From Lachnospiraceae bacterium (GTDB lineage Bacteria > Bacillota > Clostridia > Lachnospirales > Lachnospiraceae): a stretch of DNA of 64,000 nt. The notes below the pieces were generated by a model, which worked only from the letters and a program-made list of their open reading frames with translations, searched no databases and was not told the origin of the DNA. Below are positions 25,212-32,959 of the stretch, one piece after another. The position numbers and the translations under genes were made by a program. Every line of letters begins with the position of its first letter. Position 1 is the first letter of the stretch. The stretch spans positions 1 to 64,000 of the forward strand of contig BLMD01000260.1 of NCBI GenBank assembly GCA_011959925.1. The letters are read 5' to 3'.

Positions 25212-26705
25212 TCAATGCTCATATAAATATTCCGACTGTTCCTTAAAATGATACCAAATGCCGCGGTCTTCGCCGAATATGCCCAAAAACACCGGCTTTG
25301 CGTCATACTCTGCAGCAATACGGACTCCCGCTGCCATATAATCCATTCTGCACGCCGCATATTGTTTTTCCTGCTGCATATTTTTTTCCATCAGGTCCAT
25401 GCTGCGGTATGCGATTTGTTTGAGCGATTTTCCATATAACAACACATCCAGATAATTTTCATACGTGAATCCTCTGGCCTCGCCCGCATACTCCCCGGCA
25501 AGCGACTCGCTGAATGCCGAAAGCCGCGTATGCCAGCTGTCCGGGCTTTTGATCAGCGGTATTTTTCCTCCTGCGAGCAGTCCTTTTACGTCGCTGATAC
25601 TTTCCACATATGCCCATGCAGCCAAAATCCCCTGATGTATTGCGGCAACCACTGCAGGATTCGCCAAAGCGCCGCCAATCGCGCCCGCAATCGCCAACGA
25701 TTCAGACTGTTTGGCCTGATCTGTCTGCAAATACAGATAATTGACCGCTTCCCGCAGCAACAGCAGCCTGTTTACCGTTCCTTTTAAATTGGAAACGTCG
25801 CTGTCCTTTCCGCAGATCAGATATTCCGTTCCATAGGAAAGGACGCCCGTTTCTTCAGGACTTACCGCGCTGCCTGCCAGCGGCTTTATAAATTCCTGCA
25901 TAAGAATCCTCTCATACCATCCTGCGGAGTCTTTTAGCTTTAAATTCCCGCTCCTGCACTTTCGCTTCATCAGGCAGTTATCCACGGAAATCGTTTTGGA
26001 AGAGACTGTTTTCCCCGGCGGCATTACGAATGTGAGGATTCCCTGCTGCTGAAGTTGTTTCAGCGTCTCCAGCGGATTTTCCGTCTCTTCCCTGTGGAAC
26101 GGCTCCGCCTGCCCGAGAAGATTTGCCTCATCCCCCGCATCCTCTGTCTGCGTTTTTTCTTCCAGCCCTTCTAACGCTTTCCTGGCATGATCAATTGCTT
26201 CCCCGGGGTTTTCTGCTTCCTGTTCCGTTTTCTGCACTTGTTTGATCCGATTGCGTATTTCTTTTGCCGCACGCTCTCCGATCGTCTTCTTCATCGTCTT
26301 TGCAGCCTGTACTGCAAAGACCGTTCCCGCGCCGTCCGTTGCCAGCAGATACCCGTCAACCTGCGCGTCTGCATGCATGCCGTACAAAAAAATTCCGTCC
26401 CTGCGATTTCCGTCAGAAGTATTTTCACAGAAAAAGTCTCTCAATTCATCTTCGGCATGTTTCATCGTCCATTTCCCCTGGCCAAACCCGGCATCCAGAA
26501 AAAACATCCGGTATCGTTCAAATAAAAACGGCTGATACCCGGCGCACAGCGATTCCGCCGCAAGGTTTGTCAAATCTTCTGCGTCTGCCTTAAGCCCGTC
26601 ATAACGCGCCCCCTCTGCAAGCGTTAAAAGCAATACTGCAATTGCCGTAAACGCCAGACAAAGGGAAACCGTTATGGAAGCGTCTTTTTTTCCATACGTC
26701 TTCAT
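25212..26705 (-). CDS. DUF5702 Tad-locus protein
   Basis: 497 residues from ATG 26705, which overlaps the Flp pilin stop (ATGA). The N-terminal KKDASITVSLCLAFTAIAVL is a pseudopilin-like anchor. The long exported part has a Glu/Gln-rich helical stretch about 165-200 (IKQVQKTEQEAENPGEAIDH). The C-terminal half includes YLICGKDSDVSNLKGTVNRL and a hydrophobic Ala-rich patch (IAGAIGGALANPAVVAAIHQ). It matches what I recall as DUF5702, which occurs only in Firmicute Tad loci. It is probably a large pseudopilin or tip component. Confidence 0.78.
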   Translation of the reverse strand: MKTYGKKDASITVSLCLAFTAIAVLLLTLAEGARYDGLKADAEDLTNLAAESLCAGYQPFLFERYRMFFLDAGFGQGKWTMKHAEDELRDFFCENTSDGNRRDGIFLYGMHADAQVDGYLLATDGAGTVFAVQAAKTMKKTIGERAAKEIRNRIKQVQKTEQEAENPGEAIDHARKALEGLEEKTQTEDAGDEANLLGQAEPFHREETENPLETLKQLQQQGILTFVMPPGKTVSSKTISVDNCLMKRKCRSGNLKLKDSAGWYERILMQEFIKPLAGSAVSPEETGVLSYGTEYLICGKDSDVSNLKGTVNRLLLLREAVNYLYLQTDQAKQSESLAIAGAIGGALANPAVVAAIHQGILAAWAYVESISDVKGLLAGGKIPLIKSPDSWHTRLSAFSESLAGEYAGEARGFTYENYLDVLLYGKSLKQIAYRSMDLMEKNMQQEKQYAACRMDYMAAGVRIAAEYDAKPVFLGIFGEDRGIWYHFKEQSEYLYEH

Positions 26706-26872
26706 GTGATTGCTTTTGCTTTCTTTTCTACAGAGTCCAGCAGATCTCCTACCAACGACTGCAGCTGTTTGCGAAATATAACAACCGCTCCGATTAATAC
26801 GACAAGAATCAATATGACCTCTACCACGCCGTTCGCTTCTTCTTCCATTAAAAATTCGTTCCATCCTCTCAT
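26702..26872 (-). CDS. flp: Flp-type IVb pilin (56 residues)
   Basis: MRGWNEFLMEEEANGVVEVI followed by LILVVLIGAVVIFRKQL and a short basic tail, 56 residues in all. This is the Flp1 pilin pattern: an acidic leader, then G-V-V-E-V with the Glu at +5, a hydrophobic helix and almost no globular domain. RBS AAGGAGAACACAGT precedes the ATG at 26872, and the stop overlaps the next start. It should be cut by a prepilin peptidase of the locus and form the fibre. Confidence 0.85.
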   Translation of the reverse strand: MRGWNEFLMEEEANGVVEVILILVVLIGAVVIFRKQLQSLVGDLLDSVEKKAKAIT

Positions 26873-26893
26873 ACTGTGTTCTCCTTTTCCTTT

Positions 26894-28177
26894 TTATTTT
26901 TGATACATGGATAAAAATGCCGGAATCGTCACAATTGCCATGACGATCATAAGCATCATCATCATCGGAAGCAGCAGCTTCGTTCCCGCTTCTTCCCCAA
27001 GTTTGCGCGCTGCCTGTTTGCGTTCCAGAAATACTCTCTCTGCTTCTTCTTGCAGCTGTTCGATCAGTCTGCGGTTACCTACTTTCTGCCCCTGTGTCAG
27101 AAGGGAAACCAGCTTTTTGTATGCGCCGATGCCGCAGCGATTTGCAAACTCCTGATATGCACGCGTCTCTCCCATGCCGTTATCGATTTCACAGAGCATT
27201 TGATCCAGCGCTTCGTATACCTCCGATTTGGCTGCGCCCTGCGTTTTCTTCCGCTGATACATCTGGTTCATTTTCCGCAGAGCTCCGGAAATTGTCATAC
27301 CCGCGCCCAAAAGCAGCGAAAGCGTGCTGACAAAATCCGGGTAGGACAAAAACAGCCGGCGTTTTTGTCTTTGTATCTGTTTTTCTTTTTGCTCTTTTTT
27401 TACATATGCCAGAGCCATTGCCGCCAGTATACCCAGTCCAAATAACTGAGCCGCCAGCCGGTTGGATGTTTCTTTCCATCTCAGCGGTTTCCCGTCTATG
27501 GAATCCGGCAGCCTGACATATGCCTCAGTTGCTTCCTGCCGCGCAATGTCTTCTTTAATTTTTAATAGTAAATGTTCTTTTTTGCTTTTCTTTTTCGGAA
27601 CCACCCAGAAAGAAAACCGATAAAATTCCTCGCTTTCTCCGCAGCTTAAACTGACAAACGCTTCTATCTTCTGTTTATCTTCGCCAAGCGCATGCTGATC
27701 GATATGCCCCTGCGCGGAAATGATCGTTTCCTCCGAAAAGGTCCACTCTGCCGAAACTTTCCCGTTTTGACAGCTTTCCAAAACAATCGGATCGGAAATG
27801 ATCTGCCGTAAAGATGTGTTTGTTCCGCAGAATTTTTCAGAAATTTCTTTTTTTGCCGCCGCAATCAGCATCTCTTCTTCTCCCTTACGGTATCTGCGCT
27901 CTTCAACAGTAATGGAAATCGGATATTCCGTATCTTCCTGCGGCAGCATGACGTAAGCCTCTGTCTTTGCCTCGCCTTCCCCGGGAGCCTTTCTTCTTAA
28001 CTTTCCCGATGCGATCCCTCCCGCGTCCATACTGCCTGCCGTCTCTGCCAGTATTCCCAGTACGCAGAAACACATAAGCAGGGCGCAGGGACTGCGGATG
28101 TTTCGAAACATCGGATGCGTTCTCGTTAAAATCATTACAACCGCCAGAACCAGGCAGGCTATACCACATAGAATCAT
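26894..28177 (-). CDS. tadC: TadC-like type II secretion F-family platform protein with large N-terminal insertion
   Basis: 427 residues. Two N-terminal membrane segments (about 1-20 and 28-45) flank a ~190-residue insertion rich in charged residues (EYPISITVEERRYRKGEEEM ...), then another membrane pair. The F-domain follows (LSLLLGAGMTISGALRKMNQ, LDQMLCEIDNGMGETRAYQE, RRLIEQLQEEAERVFLERKQ), ending in a helix MMMMLMIVMAIVTIPAFLSM. TadC with TadB forms the inner-membrane platform of Flp pilus assembly. The insertion is unusual for TadC, which is usually ~300 residues. The gene starts 2 nt after tadB. Confidence 0.82.
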   Translation of the reverse strand: MILCGIACLVLAVVMILTRTHPMFRNIRSPCALLMCFCVLGILAETAGSMDAGGIASGKLRRKAPGEGEAKTEAYVMLPQEDTEYPISITVEERRYRKGEEEMLIAAAKKEISEKFCGTNTSLRQIISDPIVLESCQNGKVSAEWTFSEETIISAQGHIDQHALGEDKQKIEAFVSLSCGESEEFYRFSFWVVPKKKSKKEHLLLKIKEDIARQEATEAYVRLPDSIDGKPLRWKETSNRLAAQLFGLGILAAMALAYVKKEQKEKQIQRQKRRLFLSYPDFVSTLSLLLGAGMTISGALRKMNQMYQRKKTQGAAKSEVYEALDQMLCEIDNGMGETRAYQEFANRCGIGAYKKLVSLLTQGQKVGNRRLIEQLQEEAERVFLERKQAARKLGEEAGTKLLLPMMMMLMIVMAIVTIPAFLSMYQK

Positions 28178-28179
28178 TC

Positions 28180-28950
28180 TTACACCTCAACCTCCATCAT
28201 ACGCACTCCCAAAACAAATGCCGCAGCATAGAGGACCAATGCCGCTGTCATAATCAAAATGCCCGTCAAATTTCCATACAGCAGACCGATAAATTCCGGT
28301 GACGTCAGCTGAAAAAACAATAATACGCCTGCCGGTACTACGCACATGATGTTTTGTTCGAGCCGTTTTTCTGCCATTACCGTATATATTTCCTCCGTCA
28401 CCTCAATCTTGTCGCAAATCCTTCCGACCGAAACGGCAATCAGATGAATAAAATCTCCGCCGCCCCGTTTGGCAAAACAGAATATCTCAACAAAATTTTC
28501 GATATCCTCACTGCCGCTTTCCGCCGCAAAGTCACGCAGAATTGTTTCGATCGTCTCCTGCATGAAAAGTCTCTGCTCCATACGTCCAAGCCGTTTCAGC
28601 AAAATACAGTCTTCTCCGTGCAGATGCCTGACATCACCCAGTGCCGATACAAATGCGCGTTCTGCGGAATATCCTGCCGACAGCGCTCCGCTGACTGCAT
28701 ACAGATAGTCTTTAAACTCCAGATTCAGCTCCGCTCTTCGTCTATGCTCCCAACGCCTTTTAAAACACTTTCCGAAAAGGAAATACGCCGCCGGAAAAAC
28801 GCCAAGCCCCCACGGCGAATGATAACATACATACGCCGCCGCGCCGCTTGCCATAAGTGCGGCTCCTGCCGTTTTCCATCTGTCGTTTGGCTCTAAAATC
28901 CTGCAGCTTCCCACTTTTCTCTGTGTATCAAAGATCCTGTCTTTTCCCAT
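28180..28950 (-). CDS. tadB: TadB-like type II secretion F-family platform protein
   Basis: 256 residues with two N-terminal and two C-terminal membrane helices and a cytosolic F-domain between (FKDYLYAVSGALSAGYSAER, EDIENFVEIFCFAKRGGGDF). This is the partner of TadC in the pilus platform. The ATG at 28950 overlaps the cpaF end by 58 nt and has a short-spaced AAGG site, so a start a few codons later is possible. Confidence 0.85.
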   Translation of the reverse strand: MGKDRIFDTQRKVGSCRILEPNDRWKTAGAALMASGAAAYVCYHSPWGLGVFPAAYFLFGKCFKRRWEHRRRAELNLEFKDYLYAVSGALSAGYSAERAFVSALGDVRHLHGEDCILLKRLGRMEQRLFMQETIETILRDFAAESGSEDIENFVEIFCFAKRGGGDFIHLIAVSVGRICDKIEVTEEIYTVMAEKRLEQNIMCVVPAGVLLFFQLTSPEFIGLLYGNLTGILIMTAALVLYAAAFVLGVRMMEVEV

Positions 28951-30104
28951 TTTCCTTCGATCTGCCCTTTCTTCTCTCTGACTTCTGCAAAACGATACAG
29001 TACATTCAGCCGGATTTCTCCGTCTTCCACACCGGCAAGCTCCGCAATCTCCAAAACTTTCCGGCTCTTATCACGCAGCCTTCCAAGGTGGATCAAAAGA
29101 TCAATGCCCGATGCGATCTGCCTGCGTATCGCGGGCAGCGGAAGTTCCATTCCCATCAGAACCATTGTTTCCAATCGCCCGATCATATCGTACGTACTGT
29201 TTGCATGGCCCGTTCCAAGGCTTCCGGAATGCCCCGTATTGTTGGCGCTTAAAAGATCGATCGCTTCTGCACCGCGGCATTCTCCCACGATCAGACGGCT
29301 TGGACGCATTCGTAGCGCCGTCTTAATCAGATCACGAATCCCGATCGGCGCAACGCCTTCAAACCCTGCCGTTCTCGTCTCAAGCCGAACCAGATTTGCG
29401 ATCCCGTTTAGCTGAAGCTCTGCGGAATCTTCGATCGTGACCACCCGTTGATCTTTTGGAATAAATTCCGACAATGCGTTTAAGAATGTCGTCTTCCCCG
29501 AACCTGTCCCTCCGGACACAAAAATGTTATAGCCGGCGATCACCAGCTTCTCTAGGTATTCTGCAATCTCATCTGACAGGGAACCATAGGCGAGCAGTGT
29601 CTGCATGTTCATCGGTTCCTTTGAAAATTTACGAATCGAAATGCAGGAGCCGTCCAGGGAAATGGGATGCAGCACGATATTGACGCGGGAACCGTCCAAA
29701 AGCCTGGTATCCACAATCGGAGACGCTTCGTTTACCATTCTTCCGCCGCCTGCGCAAATGGTCTGAATCAAATCGGACAGCTCTTCGTCTGAGGAAAATG
29801 TGCCGTGAAATAAATGCAGTGTTCCCTTTTTTTCATAGAAGATCCGACTCGGACCGTTGACTAAAATCTCCGTCACTTCTTCATCCTCGATCAGCTCCTG
29901 TAATACCCCGAATTTTCGGAAAGACGCAAACAGCCGGGTTGCATACTGCCTGCGCGCCGGAAAAGAAAGCAAAGAGGTTTTATCTCTTTTCTGCAGCTCT
30001 TCATCGATACGCAGGCTCAGTTCCTCATCCGAAAGCTCTCTGGTGTGTTCCATGGACTGCAGGATACGTTCTTTGACTGCAGGATATAAATTCTTATCTT
30101 CCAA
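28893..30104 (-). CDS. cpaF: CpaF/TadA pilus assembly ATPase
   Basis: 403-residue secretion ATPase powering Flp pilin assembly. Visible are the N-terminal domain with VTEILVNGPSRIFYE, Walker A VSGGTGSGKTTFLNALSEF, the Asp box VVTIEDSAELQL, the Walker B/His region MRPSRLIVGECRGAEAIDLL and TGHSGSLGTGHANS. The start is taken as TTG 30104 because GGAGGGG lies 6 nt upstream and the ATG at 30167 would overlap the cpaE gene by 74 nt. It still overlaps cpaE by 11 nt, indicating tight coupling. Confidence 0.94.
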   Translation of the reverse strand: MEDKNLYPAVKERILQSMEHTRELSDEELSLRIDEELQKRDKTSLLSFPARRQYATRLFASFRKFGVLQELIEDEEVTEILVNGPSRIFYEKKGTLHLFHGTFSSDEELSDLIQTICAGGGRMVNEASPIVDTRLLDGSRVNIVLHPISLDGSCISIRKFSKEPMNMQTLLAYGSLSDEIAEYLEKLVIAGYNIFVSGGTGSGKTTFLNALSEFIPKDQRVVTIEDSAELQLNGIANLVRLETRTAGFEGVAPIGIRDLIKTALRMRPSRLIVGECRGAEAIDLLSANNTGHSGSLGTGHANSTYDMIGRLETMVLMGMELPLPAIRRQIASGIDLLIHLGRLRDKSRKVLEIAELAGVEDGEIRLNVLYRFAEVREKKGQIEGKWEKTGSLIHREKWEAAGF

Positions 30105-31125
30105 TTTCCGCCCCTCCGTAAAGGCATCCGCGGATATAATCTCCCATGCCTCCATATATGCCCTCATCCAGCAATCCGGCTTCTGTAGGAGAAGACTTCA
30201 TTTCCGGAAGCAGAATGTGTTTTACCAGATCCACGGTGTATTCGCCTTCCTTTCTGAGATATTCCATAAATTCTGTCATCCGGTATCGATTTAACCGCCC
30301 TTCTTTTCCAAGGCAGTAAAAGCCTCCAAATACGGGAATCATCTCTGCAAATCCTAAAAATACCCTGTCGAAATCAACCACCACAATGTCATAACCGCTG
30401 CGTCCCTTTAAGATTAGAAATAACTCTTCCAACAATGGTTTTGTAATTTCCGATATATGTTCCGGATTGACCGCCGGCGGAATATAATCCACATTTCGGT
30501 AGGTCCTGCGTATTTTATGCAGCCCTGCGGCAAAATCATGGTTTTTCTGCATCATGGCATACAGCAGATCTCCGATGTCCTCCGTAATTTCCTCATTTGT
30601 CAAAAACGAAAATCCGCTGTGCTCCATTAAATTCACGTACAGAACCTTCTGCGTCTCTCCTAAAATCTGCGCCATTGTCATACTGAACAGCAGCTGGCTT
30701 TCGTGGCGGATCGGAGAATAAATTCCGATCAGTTTTGCGGTATGCTCAATAAAAACTGCTCTGCCATCGGTTTCTTCCTGCCAGAGCATCGCAGAAATCT
30801 GTTGAAACAGCTGTTCTGCGGACTGGTATTTTTCCAGAAAGAGCCGCCCGTTTACGTCTTTTCCGTCTTCTTCATATAAGAGTATTTTCTTTGTGTCTGC
30901 TGCAGCGCCTTCTAACGCTTCCCAAAACACTTCTGTCATCACAACCGCATCAAATTTCTGTTCTTTTTCCTGTACCAGAAATGCTTCAACTTTAGAAAAT
31001 GCAGCGATTTTGAAAAAAAGATCTTTTTTTCGAATTACATATCCCTGTAATTGTTCTAAATAATCCTCTTCTTCGTCTAAAAATGCAATATTTAATTGTA
31101 CCAAGATACACCCCCGTTCCGGCAT
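30094..31125 (-). CDS. cpaE: TadZ/CpaE-like protein
   Basis: 343 residues from ATG 31125, which follows the preceding stop by 1 nt; TTG 31104 with GGGGG six nt upstream is the better-supported alternative. Residues ~10-120 form a receiver-like domain (LNIAFLDEEEDYLEQLQGYV). A MinD-like domain follows (LIGIYSPIRHESQLLFSMTM, LYVNLMEHSGF, YDIVVVDFDRVFLGFAEMIP). The P-loop Lys/Gly pattern is lost (IYSPIRHES), so ATP hydrolysis is doubtful. TadZ localises the pilus machine at a site in the cell (family knowledge). Confidence 0.82.
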   Translation of the reverse strand: MPERGCILVQLNIAFLDEEEDYLEQLQGYVIRKKDLFFKIAAFSKVEAFLVQEKEQKFDAVVMTEVFWEALEGAAADTKKILLYEEDGKDVNGRLFLEKYQSAEQLFQQISAMLWQEETDGRAVFIEHTAKLIGIYSPIRHESQLLFSMTMAQILGETQKVLYVNLMEHSGFSFLTNEEITEDIGDLLYAMMQKNHDFAAGLHKIRRTYRNVDYIPPAVNPEHISEITKPLLEELFLILKGRSGYDIVVVDFDRVFLGFAEMIPVFGGFYCLGKEGRLNRYRMTEFMEYLRKEGEYTVDLVKHILLPEMKSSPTEAGLLDEGIYGGMGDYIRGCLYGGAEIGR

Positions 31126-31126
31126 C

Positions 31127-31639
31127 TTACGGAAACAGCAATGCCGCCGCCGTTCCGAAGAACACCGGCACCGCAAAAGCAAACGGCACCCGCGCCTCTT
31201 CATCCAAAACGGTATATGGCTTCAGCTTTTTTGTACAAAGAACGTCCAGCAGATATTCCGCTGCATTAGCAAGCGTTCTCCTCCTGTTGTGATCTGCCGC
31301 CAGAATAAACGCAGCGAACACACCGGCTGCCAAAAAGCTGTACGCCATGCATTGAAACAATTTCCCGATCGTAAGTATACTGCCTGTCATGGAAAATAAT
31401 TTGATATCGCCTGCCCCAAGGACACGCATTTGAAATAAAAGATATAAAAGAATAACAGGAACCGAGATGTTCCTGAGAAAATAATAAATGCCCAAAGCCT
31501 GGTATTCCGCTGCCTGGAACAGGCTTCCGATCGAAAGACCTGCGACAATGAGCTTGTTGGAAACTTTTCCAGCCAAAAGATCCTGTACCGCTGCCAATAG
31601 TAAAAGACTAAGCAGCAGTCCTGTTTTTACAATTCCAAT
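31127..31639 (-). CDS. tadV: Prepilin peptidase, A24 family, apparent ATT start
   Basis: 170 residues if read from the ATT at 31639. Catalytic Asp residues are in AAVQDLLAGKVSNKL and RVLGAGDIKLFSMTG; about five membrane segments. The first in-frame ATG/GTG/TTG is TTG 31597, but that would cut the first membrane helix (TGLLLSLLLLAAVQD) and has no ribosome binding site. Upstream in frame is TGA; between lie only ATT codons at 31639 and 31633, behind AGAGGTGAGG. The promoter 33 bp upstream agrees with a start here. It is the first gene of the Tad operon. Confidence 0.8.
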   Translation of the reverse strand: MGIVKTGLLLSLLLLAAVQDLLAGKVSNKLIVAGLSIGSLFQAAEYQALGIYYFLRNISVPVILLYLLFQMRVLGAGDIKLFSMTGSILTIGKLFQCMAYSFLAAGVFAAFILAADHNRRRTLANAAEYLLDVLCTKKLKPYTVLDEEARVPFAFAVPVFFGTAAALLFP

Positions 31640-31671
31640 CCCTCACCTCTCTTTTGTTTTTGATGGTTTGC

Positions 31672-31700
31672 ATTATAGCGTTTCTCTCTTCATTTGTCCA
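31672..31700 (-). promoter_or_regulatory. Promoter of the Tad-like operon
   Basis: TGGACA (31700-31695), 17-nt spacer, TATAAT (31677-31672) on the minus strand, about 35 bp before the first Tad gene. Confidence 0.8.
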
Positions 31701-31736
31701 TAGCTTTCTGACAAATTTCTAAAGTTTGTAGAATTT

Positions 31737-32009
31737 TCACAACATATTGTAAAAAAGTATTCCATACAGCAGCGCAAATCCGCCTGTACCAAGGCTTCCG
31801 ACTGTCAAAACACTGATCGCATTCATGCCTACCGCCTGCTCGATTCCGACCCCCATCAGCACCGCATTCCCGATATAAATTGCCAAAACCCCCAATACCG
31901 TACGTACCAGAAAGTTTAAAATTATCTCGGCTCTTCTCCGCAGAACGCCGATCGCCAGTACCAGAATACAAATACCGCCCAGAATAAGCGCGCTCATTTT
32001 TAAATCCAT
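31737..32009 (-). CDS. bofA: Pro-sigma-K processing inhibitor BofA family
   Basis: 90 residues from ATG 32009 (GAGG seven nt upstream); an earlier ATG at 32096 has no site. Two or three membrane segments: SALILGGICILVLAIGVL, then FLVRTVLGVLAIYIGNAVL, then VLTVGSLGTGGFALLYGILF, matching BofA, which holds the SpoIVFB protease inactive in sporulating Bacillus. In Bacillus bofA follows recR and yaaL; here a yaaL gene lies on the other strand, diverging. Its promoter was not identified. Confidence 0.85.
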   Translation of the reverse strand: MDLKMSALILGGICILVLAIGVLRRRAEIILNFLVRTVLGVLAIYIGNAVLMGVGIEQAVGMNAISVLTVGSLGTGGFALLYGILFYNML

Positions 32010-32106
32010 ACCCATACCTCGTCTTATCTTGATACAGCATATGCCTGCAACCGGCTGTTTATGCCCGTCATTCCAACAGTATTCTAACACAGCCAAAGAA
32101 TTTTTT

Positions 32107-32155
32107 TTGAAAATATGCCTGATTTTTGTATACTCTGGATATTTCTGACTATAAT
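32107..32155 (+). promoter_or_regulatory. Two overlapping promoters of yaaL
   Basis: TTGAAA (32107-32112) with TATACT (32129-32134) at 16 nt, and TTGTAT (32126-32131) with TATAAT (32150-32155) at 18 nt. The leader to 32256 is about 100 nt and contains a hairpin GGACaTGTGAA / TTCACAcGTCC around 32187-32226. It has no gene. Confidence 0.55.
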
Positions 32156-32256
32156 TTAAGTAAGCACTTTTTTATTACGGCACATAGGACATGTGAAGAT
32201 TGTGCGGTAAAGATTTTCACACGTCCATGCAAAAAGCCCAGAAAGCGGGGATACTT

Positions 32257-32508
32257 ATGGATCGAATTCTTGAAAACAGCATTTTGCTGGACAGACGCTA
32301 CTCTCTGTTATTAGAAGATTTGGACAGGACAAAGCACGATCTGGATTCTGCCTATACCAATCTTGCCAACGCCGTTGAACCGGATCTGATCGACTGCTAT
32401 ATCTATGAAGTACAGTCTGTGCAAATGCGCTATCAATTCCTGTTAGGCCGCGTAAAACAAATAGAGGATTCTTATGCTAAGAATCCTCTGGAATGTTCCG
32501 GCGCCTGA
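32257..32508 (+). CDS. yaaL: YaaL-family (DUF2508) protein
   Basis: 83 residues from ATG 32257, behind GCGGGGAT; the earlier ATG at 32200 lacks a site. The helical core LLEDLDRTKHDLDSAYTNLA and VEPDLIDCYIYEVQSVQMRY fits DUF2508/YaaL, a small soluble protein of unknown role next to recR and bofA in many Firmicutes. Its last 12 codons overlap the end of fliS on the other strand, inside a 12-bp perfect palindrome. Confidence 0.85.
   Translation: MDRILENSILLDRRYSLLLEDLDRTKHDLDSAYTNLANAVEPDLIDCYIYEVQSVQMRYQFLLGRVKQIEDSYAKNPLECSGA
32455..32489 (-). terminator. Terminator of fliS, shared with the end of yaaL
   Basis: Perfect 12-bp inverted repeat AGAGGATTCTTA (32463-32474) / TAAGAATCCTCT (32478-32489) with a 3-nt loop. 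On the minus strand it is followed by ATTTGTTTT. The fliS stop codon lies in the loop-proximal stem. Confidence 0.75.
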
Positions 32509-32948
32509 AACGACTCGTTTAATTGCGTCCTGCCGTATGTCATACCGGCATATACCTGCTGCGCATTCTGCATCAGGGGGGTCGAGTGATCCTGTTTTGC
32601 GGCTTCCGAAAAAGCCTCATGCAGGTTCACAAGAACCTCCTCTGCCGTATCTAATTCATCCAACCGCTTGGTAACCACGGTTTTTGCCATGGCTTCCTTC
32701 ACAAAAATATACAACGGATATAAATCTTTTGAAACTTCGTACCCAAAATCGAGCGATCGAATCAATTCATCCACGCCTGCCTGCGCCTTCTTAAGCGCCT
32801 CTTTAAACCCTTCGTAGTCATCTGCGGATAAACACTCTTTTGCCTCTTTTATGTATGCAAATATAATATCAAATACGATCACAACCAGACCGCTTTTGTT
32901 GCTCTGACTGATCCTTCTGGTAAAAATCTGTACCTGTTCCTGCTTCAT
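32472..32948 (-). CDS. fliS: Flagellar export chaperone FliS
   Basis: 158 residues, longer than the usual ~130. The helical bundle is visible: VQIFTRRISQSNKSGLVVIV, FDIIFAYIKEAKECLSADDY, ALKKAQAGVDELIRSLDFGY, SKDLYPLYIFVKEAM and LHEAFSEAA. FliS binds the flagellin C-terminus in the cytosol and presents it for export. It follows flagellin by 11 nt on the same strand, with GAGGCGGAT as ribosome binding site. The C-terminal ~30 residues after the bundle are an extension not needed for the fold. Confidence 0.9.
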   Translation of the reverse strand: MKQEQVQIFTRRISQSNKSGLVVIVFDIIFAYIKEAKECLSADDYEGFKEALKKAQAGVDELIRSLDFGYEVSKDLYPLYIFVKEAMAKTVVTKRLDELDTAEEVLVNLHEAFSEAAKQDHSTPLMQNAQQVYAGMTYGRTQLNESFQAPEHSRGFLA

Positions 32949-32959
32949 ATCCGCCTCTC

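Noticed and set aside
32160..32256. Candidate small SRP RNA near yaaL
   Set aside because: The conserved SRP core (GGAAGGAAGCAGC type) is absent; only a single hairpin is seen.
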